Notes: generated from the letters alone by a model not told the origin. Numbered from the stretch's first letter, positions 1 to 9,128 are shown. The stretch: 64,000 nucleotides of DNA from JAKVBH01 sp049800955 (GCF_049800955.1 NZ_JBNAGA010000003.1:62001-126000); one strand, 5' to 3'. Program-made: numbers and translations.

Positions 1-1
1 G

Positions 2-181
2 CCGTCTGATCTCGAGCCGTATCGCATTCGGCAAAAAGCCCGTGATGCGGAAGCCCTGTTGCGCTGCCTTGCAAGGCATTCTGAGGCGGGCAATTGGCCC
101 AAGCCCGAGACGCCCGCGCCCGCAATTGTGCATGCCTGGCTGGACGATCTGGAGACAAGTGGTTTGTCGCTTGATCCCTAA
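2..181 (+). CDS. 3' end of an unidentified protein (partial)
   Basis: An open frame runs from the left edge to a TAA stop at 179-181 and gives the last 59 residues of a protein whose start lies outside the window. The tail contains basic and acidic stretches and ends in LSLDP. I do not recognise a family. Coding is plausible because the frame stays open to the edge and its codon use resembles that of the neighbouring genes. The next gene starts about 120 bp downstream after an AT-rich stretch that probably holds its promoter. Confidence 0.45.
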   Translation, partial: PSDLEPYRIRQKARDAEALLRCLARHSEAGNWPKPETPAPAIVHAWLDDLETSGLSLDP

Positions 182-298
182 CCACCAGAAAAACAGTGTT
201 TTCTTGTGTTAACAACTTCACAGACCGCGCTGGGTATGTATGGTTAATCCGTTGTTAACGAATGAATTCGTGAAATTTTTTCAAAGGGGTATCGGCAC

Positions 299-1528
299 GT
301 GAGTGCAAATGAGACATCTGTCGGCACGCGTTTTCTTCTCTATCCGCAATCGCCCAATACACCGGGGTACGACAAGCCTGAGCTGGTCTGGGTCTCGGAC
401 CCGCAAGGCTCAATCCTGCCAGGGCCTGCGAATGATCGGATGTATGTGGTCAATCCCACGATTCATAAAGAGCCCTACGAATACCCTTATCTGCCGCCCT
501 ACAGTGGGCCAAAGGCGCCGCCCACAGAGCCCTCCCCGGATGGGCATTGGGATCATATTGCGCCTGATGATCCGGCGTTTTTGGGCGTGCATGTGTTTGG
601 CTGCGTGGCGCGCATTCTGGATGTCTGGGAGGGCTATCTCGGCAACCGGGTCAATTGGCACTTTTCCGATACTTACGAGCGGCTCGAAATTGTCCCGATG
701 ATCGATTGGGCCAATGCGCAATCGGGCTATGGGCTGCTGGAATTTGGCTATCGCACCATGCCGGATGGCGCGCGCGATCTCTACGCGCTCAATTTCGACG
801 TGATCGCCCATGAGATCGGGCATTCCATCTTGTTCTCAGAGATCGGCTTGCCACGTCCGGGCCTGGCCTACGGGCCGGACTTTCGAGCCTACCATGAGGG
901 CGTGTCTGATCTGTGCTCGCTCTTTGGCATGTTGCATTTTGACACGGCGATGGACCGTTTGTTGCGCCGGGGCTCGGGCAATCTGATGGCGCTCAATGAG
1001 CTCAATCGCGTGGCGGAGCTGGCAGACGAGCGGCAAATCCGGATTGCGGGCAATGCGCGCAAGATGTCGGAAGTGGGCGAAGAAGTGCATGACAAGTCGC
1101 GGCCCTTTACCGGCGCTATGTTTGATGTGCTGGTGCAGACCTATCATGATCTCGCAGTGGATCGCGGCCTTGTGGACCTGCCGCCCGGCTCCATCCCCGA
1201 TGCGCGGGATATCAATTCCGATGTCAGCCATACCTATGCCGCCGCGTTTGAGGCGGATTACGAGCTCAAGCATTTCCAGCTCAAAGGGGCTTTGGCCGAT
1301 GCCCGCGATCAAGTGGCCTTCGGGCTCGCCCATTCCTGGCGCAGGCTCGACAGCGAGGCTTTGACCTATGTCGATGCGGCTTTTGCCGTGTGCGAGGCGC
1401 TGCAGGAGCAGGGGCAGGGCAATATTGCCGAGACCGTCGTCGAGTGCATGGCCTGGCGCGATATCATGACACCTTACGACATGCACATGGTCGGTCGCGG
1501 TCTTTCGCGCACCCCCGCCTGGTTCTGA
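299..1528 (+). CDS. M4-like (thermolysin-type gluzincin) zinc metallopeptidase, uncharacterised
   Basis: The 409-residue product has a zinc-binding HEIGH at residues 171-175 and a downstream HEGVSD at 199-204. In thermolysin-type gluzincins the third zinc ligand is the Glu of an ExxxD motif, here E200 and D204. The preceding segment (NAQSGYG, then NFDVIAHE) also follows the M4 layout. There is no N-terminal signal peptide and no propeptide, unlike secreted thermolysins, so the protein appears cytosolic. The start is GTG, with an AAAGGGG ribosome site 10 bases before it. The next gene begins 28 bases after its stop behind its own good ribosome site, so the two probably form an operon. The substrate is unknown. 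The fold and zinc site are well supported; peptidase activity is inferred. Confidence 0.8.
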   Translation: MSANETSVGTRFLLYPQSPNTPGYDKPELVWVSDPQGSILPGPANDRMYVVNPTIHKEPYEYPYLPPYSGPKAPPTEPSPDGHWDHIAPDDPAFLGVHVFGCVARILDVWEGYLGNRVNWHFSDTYERLEIVPMIDWANAQSGYGLLEFGYRTMPDGARDLYALNFDVIAHEIGHSILFSEIGLPRPGLAYGPDFRAYHEGVSDLCSLFGMLHFDTAMDRLLRRGSGNLMALNELNRVAELADERQIRIAGNARKMSEVGEEVHDKSRPFTGAMFDVLVQTYHDLAVDRGLVDLPPGSIPDARDINSDVSHTYAAAFEADYELKHFQLKGALADARDQVAFGLAHSWRRLDSEALTYVDAAFAVCEALQEQGQGNIAETVVECMAWRDIMTPYDMHMVGRGLSRTPAWF

Positions 1529-1556
1529 TGATTTTCAAAGAGGAGAAGGACACCCA

Positions 1557-2108
1557 ATGGATGCAAAAGGAATACTCTCACTGATACCGGAAGGGCCATA
1601 TGACCCGTCCGAGATCGTGTTGATCGGATCACATATGTATCCGACGCCCAACGTACAGAAATCGGGCAAGAAGGCGGGCAAACTTTCGTCTGAGGACAAA
1701 AGCGCCATGGCCAAAGGCACCATGACCGTCCGGTCCGACTTTGTGAAACAGCTCGATTTGACGGCTGTGGCATCTGATCTCACGGATACAGACTCTCTGC
1801 CCACGATGGCGCTCATCTTTGCCTATGGCTATGAGGGGCACGCCTACCGCTTGCCCAAACCCCGCATCATGATTGTCCGTGGCCATGGGGAGCCCTATGA
1901 AGCCACGAAGGATGAAGACAATTCCGAAGTGCTGAGCGGACAGCTCTATATGTGGCGCCATTCCAAGCATGACCAGACGATTTCCATCGAGGTGGAAAGT
2001 GGCGATCTGGAGAAACTGGTGCTGGAAGCCAACCAGCCGGGCAACCGCGCGGTGAATTCCTATTCGGCACATATGCAAATGTCCCACCGGGGCGGCAAGC
2101 TGAGCTAA
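1557..2108 (+). CDS. Unknown 183-residue protein, partner of the M4-like peptidase gene
   Basis: I recognise no family. The protein has no signal peptide or membrane segment and looks soluble. It is mixed alpha/beta with charged loops; notable patches are IVRGHGEPYE near the middle and a Ser/His/Met-rich C-terminus (SAHMQMSHRGG). A strong ribosome site (AGGAGAAGGA) precedes the ATG. It follows the metallopeptidase gene by 28 bases and is probably cotranscribed. The arrangement suggests a dedicated inhibitor, substrate or accessory factor of the peptidase, but nothing in the sequence proves this. A hairpin shared with the convergent SulP gene closes the unit. Confidence 0.65.
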   Translation: MDAKGILSLIPEGPYDPSEIVLIGSHMYPTPNVQKSGKKAGKLSSEDKSAMAKGTMTVRSDFVKQLDLTAVASDLTDTDSLPTMALIFAYGYEGHAYRLPKPRIMIVRGHGEPYEATKDEDNSEVLSGQLYMWRHSKHDQTISIEVESGDLEKLVLEANQPGNRAVNSYSAHMQMSHRGGKLS

Positions 2109-2116
2109 ACACCATT

Positions 2117-2155
2117 GTTGCAAGCCTGGGGCATGGGATGTCTCAGGCTTGCAAC
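2117..2155. terminator. Bidirectional terminator-like inverted repeat between convergent genes
   Basis: Perfect 12-bp arms, GTTGCAAGCCTG at 2117-2128 and its complement at 2144-2155, are separated by 15 bases. The repeat sits between the stop of the 183-residue protein and the stop of the SulP transporter gene and overlaps the SulP stop codon. No long T-run follows on either side, so termination strength is uncertain. Confidence 0.5.
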
Positions 2156-4356
2156 ATCTGAATGAGGCGCGTGTTGGCCGTGACCCGTTCGGCAAGGATC
2201 CGGGCCAGCCCGGCGTGAAAGCGACTTGATAGGGCGGGATCCTCGTCCAACAGACGCGCCACAGCGGCCGACGACAAGGTCCAGATCACACAAGCAGACT
2301 GCGCCCGGACGTTGGATGTGCGAACCCCTGACGTATAAAATGCCAACTCGCCAATAATCGCGCCCGGACGCAGGTGCCGGACTGTTCGCGCCGCTGCACC
2401 CGTCCCGACGATGACATCTGCCGCCCCGCTTTCCAGAAAGAACAGGTCTGACGCCTGCGTGCCCTGTTCAATGAAGGCGGTTCCCTGGGCGATCTCACGT
2501 CTGGTCAAGTATTGCTTGAGGCGATGGGTGGCTTCTTCGCTTTGCAAAATGCTCAACAGGATATCCGATATGTCTTGCGTGGACGGGCTGCCCGCACCCG
2601 ACAAGCCTGTGAGCAGGCGGTGTTCGGCTCGTGTGACGGCAGTGTTGAGGTCTGGGGCAGTCTCAAAGCGGCATCCCGGCCCTATAGCAAAACCTGCGCG
2701 CGCAAAGACATGGATCACGCTGTCGCTCGCCCCGGAAATGCAAACCTGCACATCCGTGCCCTGCAACTCGTCAGCGATGCGTTGGAAACTCGTGACGGCG
2801 GTCGCATCCAGCCCGGTCACCGCGCTGAAGTCCACGATAAGATCGCGCAGGTCGTGACCTTTCATCAAGCGTTGCACGCGGTCCCGCAGGCGGTAAGCGG
2901 TGCCAAAAAACACATAGCCTTGCACCCCCAAGGCCACGATGGCCCGCCCATGGGCACGCAACAGCTTCAGCTCAGAGGGTGACCATTCGGTGGCACCGTG
3001 GAAGACATCGCCGGTAAATTCATACCGGATCGGATCGAGGCGGCTGTAGTTTACCACAAACAGTGCGGCCCCGGCGGCCAGACCGAAAATAGTGCCCTCA
3101 AACAATCCCACTCCGACGGCCACGAGGAAAATCGCAATGGTCAACCACGCCTCTGACCCCGGCGTGTGGCGCACTTCGCGGATCAGCCAATCGCGGACGA
3201 AATCCACGCCGACCCAGAGCATGAACCCCGCAAAGATGGGCAGGGGCATTAAGGCAAGAACGATATCGCCGAAGATAAACAGCGCCAGCACAAAGCCGCC
3301 TGCGATCCATGAAATCGCGCGATGGGGCGGGGCGATCTGCAAGGCAGCAGACGTCGTCGAGACGCCATGATAGCCCGGCAATCCTCCCAGAAGGGAGGCT
3401 GCAAAGTTGGACAATCCGAGGGATTTGAGCTCGTGGTCAAAAGGAATATCGGTGCGCACTTTCGCCTCGAGCGCCAGCGTGTTCATCAACAGCGCTGCCG
3501 TTGCCAGAACCACCATGGTGATCAGTGGGAACAATTGCTCCAGTACAAACCCAAAGTCGACCGCGCTTATCTCGCCTGGGCTAACCGGGGGCCAACGCAA
3601 TCCGCCATCGGGCAAGCTTGCCGTCCAGCCCTGCGCAGCAAGCTCGGTTGGCGTGATCCCCATGAGCGCGCTGGTGAGATGAAAGAGCAAAATAGCCCCG
3701 CCAATGACGCTACCCGTTGCGGCCCCTGCGGACATCTTTTTCTGAGCCATGCCAAGAGCGACCAGGACAGATAGCGCCACAAGCAATTTCCAAAGGCCAA
3801 CACCTCTGAACAAATCGGGCAGGGTTGCCCAAGTCAGCGTTGCGCCCAGACAAATGCCCAAAGCGCCCAGGATAACGAAATACCCTGTGCCCGCGAGAAA
3901 GCCCGCCAGTACGGGTCTGGGGGCAAAGCGCATGAGGGTGGCAAAGCCAAACTTGCCAAACACGTACAGCGAGACGGAGAAGGCAAGACCCGCCGTCAGG
4001 CACAAAACCACGATATCGGCAGGGGCCAGCGCTTGGCCGGTTTGTGCGCGCTGGCTCACGAGCGTGACAAGGATAGCCCCAATCGCAGCACTCGGGACGT
4101 CCTGCACCATGGGGACCAGCCCGCGCAGCCGCGTGAAAGAGCCCAGGGTGAAACACAGCACTGCCGTGCCGATCAGGGCCATGCCGATCAGGATGGAGGT
4201 TGCCTCCGGCGCCGCCGACCCGCTGACCAGCGTCGCATTGGAAATGGAGAATACGGTCGCGAGCAACCCCGCGATGATACCGGCCTGCAGGCGTGCGCCC
4301 CAAATGTCCGCGCGTTGGGGGGCCTGCGCGCCGGAGCTGTCTTTCTGTGCAACCAT
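2143..4356 (-). CDS. SulP/SLC26-family anion transporter with STAS and cyclic-nucleotide-binding-like domains
   Basis: Inner-membrane transporter of about 737 residues. The first roughly 440 residues are the multi-spanning SulP core. A STAS domain follows (LIVDFSAVTGLDATAVTSFQ is its signature). The last roughly 120 residues form a Crp-type cNMP-binding fold (DLFFLESG, then GAIIGELAFY). SulP proteins carry sulfate, bicarbonate or dicarboxylates with H+ or Na+; the substrate here cannot be read from sequence. I chose the ATG at 4356, which has GGGAG upstream; an in-frame TTG at 4395 would add 13 residues. The gene converges on the unknown 183-residue gene and lies downstream of the BCCT gene in the same direction. 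Confidence 0.88.
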   Translation of the reverse strand: MVAQKDSSGAQAPQRADIWGARLQAGIIAGLLATVFSISNATLVSGSAAPEATSILIGMALIGTAVLCFTLGSFTRLRGLVPMVQDVPSAAIGAILVTLVSQRAQTGQALAPADIVVLCLTAGLAFSVSLYVFGKFGFATLMRFAPRPVLAGFLAGTGYFVILGALGICLGATLTWATLPDLFRGVGLWKLLVALSVLVALGMAQKKMSAGAATGSVIGGAILLFHLTSALMGITPTELAAQGWTASLPDGGLRWPPVSPGEISAVDFGFVLEQLFPLITMVVLATAALLMNTLALEAKVRTDIPFDHELKSLGLSNFAASLLGGLPGYHGVSTTSAALQIAPPHRAISWIAGGFVLALFIFGDIVLALMPLPIFAGFMLWVGVDFVRDWLIREVRHTPGSEAWLTIAIFLVAVGVGLFEGTIFGLAAGAALFVVNYSRLDPIRYEFTGDVFHGATEWSPSELKLLRAHGRAIVALGVQGYVFFGTAYRLRDRVQRLMKGHDLRDLIVDFSAVTGLDATAVTSFQRIADELQGTDVQVCISGASDSVIHVFARAGFAIGPGCRFETAPDLNTAVTRAEHRLLTGLSGAGSPSTQDISDILLSILQSEEATHRLKQYLTRREIAQGTAFIEQGTQASDLFFLESGAADVIVGTGAAARTVRHLRPGAIIGELAFYTSGVRTSNVRAQSACVIWTLSSAAVARLLDEDPALSSRFHAGLARILAERVTANTRLIQMLQA

Positions 4357-4417
4357 TCTTCGGTTGTCTCCCTGATCCTGCGAGGCAGAAAACAAAGATC
4401 ACCGGCTTTGCGCAATC

Positions 4418-6103
4418 CTAAAGCGCGTCTGTACCTGTCCGGATTTGTGGCGGTGTGCGGCGCGTGGCAAAGATGGGCTTGGCGTTGATACTGTTGGCGC
4501 GCATGTGCCGAATTTCAGCGCTGAGCGCCCAGATCACGCTGAGCGCGGCCCCTGAAATGACGAGTGAGATCGGCAGCGCGCAAATCACCATGACATCGCG
4601 GATGGAGGCCGTGCCGCCTGCGGCAAACAGCGCGCCGATAATGCCTGTCGCCAGAACCGCCCAAAGCCGGGTGTGCTTGCGCGGCTTGGCCGCGTTGTCG
4701 CCAGCTGCGGCAATTGTTGTGATGGCCATAAGCCCCGACGCAAATGTAACCGCCGCCAGAATGAAAACGACGGTGAATGCGATCCAGCAGATTATCTGTC
4801 CGCTCAAAGTTGGGTCCAGTTCCGCAATCGCCACAAACAATTGCTCGGACGGTACGCGGTTGGCCAGGAGCGGCTCGGGTTGCGACATCTCGAGGCTCAG
4901 CGCGGCTGTTCCACTGCAGGCAAACCAGGCAAAGCAAAGGCCGCAGGGCGCCAGCGCGCTGCCGAGGACAAATTCACGAACCGTGCGCCCTTTGGAAATG
5001 CGCGCCAGAAACAGGCTCACAAAAGGCGCAAATGCGATCCACCAGGTCCAGTAAAACACGGTCCAGTCGGCCTGCCACGTCGAGAGCGCTGCGGTATCCA
5101 CGTCATGACCGGCCGAGAAGATGTTCAAAGACAGAGAGGGAAGGTCTGCGATGTAATCGAAGGTCGCGGCCAGCGCGATCTCGCGGAGGGCATTGGGCGG
5201 CGTATGCAGAGCGAAGAACGCAAGCACGGCAAAGAAGGCAAGCGTGCCGACAATGGAGAGCCATTTGATTCCATGATCCACACCCGAGATGACCGCCCGC
5301 GCGGCGAGGCACGCGCAGGCCACAAGTGCAATCAGGGGCACGAGACGAGGCTCTGCCGTGTCCATGGCCAGCGGCATGTCCATCAGGTAACCCAGACCTG
5401 CGGAGATCGAGTGCATGGAATAGCCCAGCGTGGTTGCAAGACCCGCGAGAATGGCAACGATCGCAAAGACATCGATCACATGCCCGCACGCCCCTGCCAG
5501 TCTGTGTTTGAACAGCGGCGCCACAACGGACCGGATGGTCAGCGGCAAACCGTAGCGATAGGAAAAGAGCGCGAGGGCAAGGCCAAGAACCGTGTAGCAT
5601 GCCCATGCCGACAATCCCCAATGCAGAAACGTGTATTTCAACGCACTTCGGGCCGCCGCGACGCTTCCCTCTGAGACCTGTCCTTGCAGCAATTCGGGAT
5701 TGGTCGTGAAGTGGCTCATGGGTTCGGCGACGCCATAGACCACGATCCCCGCGCCAATACCGCCGCAAAACATCATGGAGAGCCAGGAAAAGGTCGAGAA
5801 CTCGGGGCGCGCGCCTCCGTGTTTGGCTAGGCGCAGCCGGGCCGAGATGGGGAGTGCTGCAATGATCAGTGCCGTGATCAGGAGCCCGGCGAGGCAGTAG
5901 AAAAACCAGCCCCGCACGCCTTCCAGCAAGACCGTCTTGATCGCGCGCAGGGTTTCGGTGGATTGCTCTGGCGAGAAGAGGATCCACGCAATCAGGGTGT
6001 TGATCGCCAGAATGGCGCTGACGGTGACGGGGCGGTTGAACCCATCAAAAAACCCGTCTCTGACCGTAAAGATCGTAAATTGAAAATGGCGCCCGCGAGG
6101 CAT
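4418..6103 (-). CDS. BCCT-family transporter (betaine/carnitine/choline type)
   Basis: 561-residue integral membrane protein of the BCCT family, Na+- or H+-coupled carriers of quaternary ammonium compatible solutes in the inner membrane. About 12 hydrophobic segments are visible. Family signatures include the GIGAGIVVYGVAEP region near residue 110 and WTWWIAFAPFVSLFLARIS around residue 350, the tryptophan-rich substrate segment. The ATG at 6103 is preceded by AAGGGTGGG. A perfect 16-bp palindrome lies 61-76 bp upstream of the start and may be an operator. No choline or betaine catabolic gene is adjacent, so the exact substrate is open. Confidence 0.9.
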   Translation of the reverse strand: MPRGRHFQFTIFTVRDGFFDGFNRPVTVSAILAINTLIAWILFSPEQSTETLRAIKTVLLEGVRGWFFYCLAGLLITALIIAALPISARLRLAKHGGARPEFSTFSWLSMMFCGGIGAGIVVYGVAEPMSHFTTNPELLQGQVSEGSVAAARSALKYTFLHWGLSAWACYTVLGLALALFSYRYGLPLTIRSVVAPLFKHRLAGACGHVIDVFAIVAILAGLATTLGYSMHSISAGLGYLMDMPLAMDTAEPRLVPLIALVACACLAARAVISGVDHGIKWLSIVGTLAFFAVLAFFALHTPPNALREIALAATFDYIADLPSLSLNIFSAGHDVDTAALSTWQADWTVFYWTWWIAFAPFVSLFLARISKGRTVREFVLGSALAPCGLCFAWFACSGTAALSLEMSQPEPLLANRVPSEQLFVAIAELDPTLSGQIICWIAFTVVFILAAVTFASGLMAITTIAAAGDNAAKPRKHTRLWAVLATGIIGALFAAGGTASIRDVMVICALPISLVISGAALSVIWALSAEIRHMRANSINAKPIFATRRTPPQIRTGTDAL

Positions 6104-6163
6104 TTGAAACCCACCCTTGAAAAGTCTTGGGGGGAGATTTGCCTGAGTTGCGAGGGGCGGTCT

Positions 6164-6179
6164 GTGAAGCGCTTCACAC
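6164..6179. promoter_or_regulatory. 16-bp perfect palindrome, possible LacI/GalR-type operator
   Basis: TGTGAAGCGCTTCACA is self-complementary across all 16 bases with a central CG, the layout typical of LacI-family operators. It lies 61-76 bp upstream of the BCCT start, where it could overlap a promoter, and 75 bp beyond the end of the ABC transporter ATPase gene. The cognate regulator is not identified. Confidence 0.5.
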
Positions 6180-6253
6180 TGATTGCCGGGATGCTTGGTA
6201 TTTTGGTGTGAGATGCGCAGATGCGCTTGGAAAATGCGCGGCCGCGTGCTGCC

Positions 6254-7216
6254 CTACTCTGCGAGGTGGCATGCCACGCGCGTGGCGTTGATCGTCCGCA
6301 TCTCCGGTCGTTGTGCGCGGCAAATGCCTTGCGCGATCGGGCAACGCGGATGAAACGCGCAGCCGGATGGCGGATTGATCGGATCGGGAATTTCGCCTTC
6401 CGGCGGGCTGACTTCGCGGCCAAACCCGTCCATGCGCGGCGCGGCTTCCAGCAGCATCTGCGTGTAGGGATGCTTGGGTGTCTCAAAAAGCGCCTCCGGG
6501 CTGGCCTCTTCGACCAGGCGCCCGAGGTAAAGCACGCCGATCCGGTCCGCCATATGTCGGACCACCGTCAGATCATGGCTGATGAGCACATAGGTCAGGC
6601 CGAAATCGTCCTTCAGATCGCTCATCAAATTGAGCACCTGCGCCTGCACCGACACATCAAGTGCGGACGTGGGTTCATCACAGACAATCAGGCGCGGCTC
6701 AGAGGCCAGAGCGCGCGCGATGCAAATCCGTTGCCGCTGACCGCCGGAAAACTCATGGGGAAATTTGCCCGCATCGCGGACCGACAGGCCCACCTGTTCG
6801 AGCAGTTTTTCCGCCAAACCTTCGGTATTGCCGCCCCGCGCGGCCACGGGCTCCACGATGATATCCCGCACGCGCCAGCGCGGGTTGAGCGAGGCAAAGG
6901 GATCCTGAAAGATCATCTGTATGTCGGAGCGGATCGCATCGATTTTTGCCGCATCCGTCTCGCTGGCAAGATCCACACCGTCGATTTCGACATGCCCTTC
7001 ACTGGGTTGCAACAGGCCCACCAGCATGCGCCCGATGGTCGACTTGCCAGACCCGCTTTCTCCGACGAGCGCGTAGGTTTGCCGGGCCTCGACATCAAAG
7101 TCTACGTCCGAGACAGCTGTCAGAAAGGCTTTCGACCGCCGCTCCAGAACCCGGTTGAGCCAGGGTTTGGAGACATCGAACACGCGGGTCAGGTTTTGAA
7201 CGCGGACCAATGCCAT
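6254..7216 (-). CDS. Peptide/nickel-class ABC importer, second ATP-binding subunit (DppF/OppF type)
   Basis: About 320-residue cytoplasmic ATPase that drives a DppBC-type importer. Visible are the Walker A segment GESGSGKSTIG, the LSGGQ equivalent SGGQRQR, Walker B LIVCDEPTSALD, and the oligopeptide-type C-terminal domain with SGCAFHPRCPIAQGIC, where the Cys residues can hold an iron-sulfur cluster in this family. The start is the ATG at 7216, which overlaps the stop of the preceding ATPase gene in a TGATG junction; a longer in-frame opening upstream is not needed. It is the last gene of the five-gene operon. Confidence 0.9.
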   Translation of the reverse strand: MALVRVQNLTRVFDVSKPWLNRVLERRSKAFLTAVSDVDFDVEARQTYALVGESGSGKSTIGRMLVGLLQPSEGHVEIDGVDLASETDAAKIDAIRSDIQMIFQDPFASLNPRWRVRDIIVEPVAARGGNTEGLAEKLLEQVGLSVRDAGKFPHEFSGGQRQRICIARALASEPRLIVCDEPTSALDVSVQAQVLNLMSDLKDDFGLTYVLISHDLTVVRHMADRIGVLYLGRLVEEASPEALFETPKHPYTQMLLEAAPRMDGFGREVSPPEGEIPDPINPPSGCAFHPRCPIAQGICRAQRPEMRTINATRVACHLAE

Positions 7217-8184
7217 CACGACGCCTCCTGTGTAACGCGGGGATGCCAGCAGGCGGCATGGCCTCCCTCGATCCGTGGCGCGGGGGCAGCGCGACACTTG
7301 TCGGTTGCAAAGTCGCATCGCGGATTGAAGGCACAGCCCTGCGGGACCGCATCAAGGCGCGGCATGGCGCCGGGGATCTGGTGCAGCCGGTCCTGCCCCT
7401 GGGAGGCCAGCGGCGTCGAAGCCATGAGGCCTGCGGTGTAGGGATGGGCGGGATGAGTGAGCACATCGCGCACCGGCCCAAGCTCTGCCAGACGTCCGGC
7501 ATACATGACCGCCACACGGTCCGCGGCCTCCGCAATGACACCCATGTCATGGGTGATGAGCATCACGGCCGTCCCACGCTCGCGACACAGGCGTTTGAGC
7601 AAAGCAATGATCTGCGCTTGCACGGAGACATCGAGCGCGGTGGTGGGCTCGTCTGCAATCACAAGCGAGGGCTCCGCACAAAGCGCCAGCGCGATCACGA
7701 CCCGCTGCCGCATGCCGCCAGAGAATTCGTGGGGATAGCTGTTCACCCGCTGGGCCGCGCCGGGGATCCCGACCTCTTCCAGAGCAGCAACGGCGCGGGC
7801 CTCGGCCTCCGACTTGCTGATCGGCAAATGCGTGAGCATCGTCTCGGTCAGTTGATCGCCGATGCGTAGAAGCGGGTTGAGCGAGGTCAGCGGGTCCTGA
7901 AAAACCATGCCGATTTCCTTGCCCCGCAGACGCCGCATGGGTTCACCGCGCAGGTGATCGATGCGGGTCCCGTTCAACAGGATCTCGCCAGATTCGATAT
8001 GAGCAGGTGGGTTGAGCAGGCCCGTCACGGCATTGCCCGCCATGGACTTGCCCGCACCGCTCTCGCCCACTACGCCCAGAATTTCGCCTGCGGCAATATC
8101 ATAGCTCACACCGTCGACAGGTTTGACGATGCCGTGGCGCGTGGGGATATCGACGCAAAGGTCGCGAATGGAGAGAACAGCCAT
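7216..8184 (-). CDS. Peptide/nickel-class ABC importer, first ATP-binding subunit (DppD/OppD type)
   Basis: About 322-residue ATPase with Walker A GESGAGKSMAG, signature SGGMRQR, Walker B LVIADEPTTALDV, and the DppD-type C-terminal GCAFNPRCDFATDKC motif. It pairs with the adjacent DppF-type subunit to form the asymmetric ATPase dimer of this transporter class. Two consecutive ATG codons lie at 8187 and 8184; the one at 8184 gives a TGATG overlap with the upstream permease gene and begins MAVLSIRDL. It is translationally coupled on both sides. Confidence 0.9.
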   Translation of the reverse strand: MAVLSIRDLCVDIPTRHGIVKPVDGVSYDIAAGEILGVVGESGAGKSMAGNAVTGLLNPPAHIESGEILLNGTRIDHLRGEPMRRLRGKEIGMVFQDPLTSLNPLLRIGDQLTETMLTHLPISKSEAEARAVAALEEVGIPGAAQRVNSYPHEFSGGMRQRVVIALALCAEPSLVIADEPTTALDVSVQAQIIALLKRLCRERGTAVMLITHDMGVIAEAADRVAVMYAGRLAELGPVRDVLTHPAHPYTAGLMASTPLASQGQDRLHQIPGAMPRLDAVPQGCAFNPRCDFATDKCRAAPAPRIEGGHAACWHPRVTQEAS

Positions 8185-9128
8185 CATCGCAGCCTCGGGT
8201 TCAGCGCATCGCGCAGCCAGTCGCCGAGCAGGTTTACGCTGAGCGCAAGCACCAGCAAGGTGACGGCGGGGAAGAGCAGGATCCACCACTCACCCGAGAA
8301 GAGGAAGCCTTGCCCGATACGGATCAAAGTGCCCAGGGAGGGTTGTGTTGGCGGCGCGCCGACGCCCAGAAAGCTCAGGGTCGCCTCGGCAATGATCGCA
8401 AGTGCCAGAGAGATCGTCGCGATGACGAGGACAGGCGAGAGCACATTGGGCAGGATATGGCGCAGCATGATCGCGCCTGAGCCGCGCCCGATGAGCCGGG
8501 CAGCTTGCACATATTCCTTGTTTTTCTCGACCAGCGTCGCGCCGCGCACCACCCGCGCGAACTGGACCCAATCCGACAGGCCGATGGCCAGGATCAAAAC
8601 CCAGATCGCCATCTGATCGCGGTATTCCACCGGGGTCACGCCTTTGGCGATGCCAAAGATCAGCATGGCCACGAGGATCGACGGGAAGGTCAGCTGCACG
8701 TCAGCAGTACGCATGATGATCGTTTCGGTCCAACCACCCACGTAGCCGGAGATCAGGCCCAGCGTAATGCCGAGGATCATGGCGAAGAGCACGGCGGCCA
8801 CGCCGACAAAGAGCGATATCCGCATGCCGTAAAGGATGGTCGAAAAGACATCGCGCCCCTGATCATCGGTGCCCAGAAGGAAGCTCTCGCCTGTGAAGGC
8901 GTTGGGTGTCATGGGCGGGGTAAACCCGTTCATGAGGTTGAGCGAGGCGGGGTCAAAAGGGTTGGTCGTGGCGATGAGAGGCGCAAAGACTGCGCTGGCC
9001 ACGAGCAGGATCACGATCAGCGCGGAGACCACGGCCACGGGCGAGCGGCGGAACATGTAGAAGAAATCACTGTCCCAAGCCTGCCGCAGGCGCGATTTCG
9101 GCTGATCTGTCTGTGTTGCGTCTGCCAT
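8184..9128 (-). CDS. Peptide/nickel-class ABC importer, permease (DppC type)
   Basis: 314-residue inner-membrane permease. An N-terminal cytoplasmic tail and first membrane segment are followed by the DppC domain with FLLGTDDQGRDVFSTILYG, the conserved DppC stretch, and an EAA loop with EATLSFLGVGAPPTQPSLG near residue 240. It forms the channel together with the DppB-type protein. Its ATG overlaps the dppB-type stop in a TGATG junction and its own stop overlaps the next ATPase gene the same way, so the four distal genes form a tightly coupled unit. Confidence 0.92.
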   Translation of the reverse strand: MADATQTDQPKSRLRQAWDSDFFYMFRRSPVAVVSALIVILLVASAVFAPLIATTNPFDPASLNLMNGFTPPMTPNAFTGESFLLGTDDQGRDVFSTILYGMRISLFVGVAAVLFAMILGITLGLISGYVGGWTETIIMRTADVQLTFPSILVAMLIFGIAKGVTPVEYRDQMAIWVLILAIGLSDWVQFARVVRGATLVEKNKEYVQAARLIGRGSGAIMLRHILPNVLSPVLVIATISLALAIIAEATLSFLGVGAPPTQPSLGTLIRIGQGFLFSGEWWILLFPAVTLLVLALSVNLLGDWLRDALNPRLR

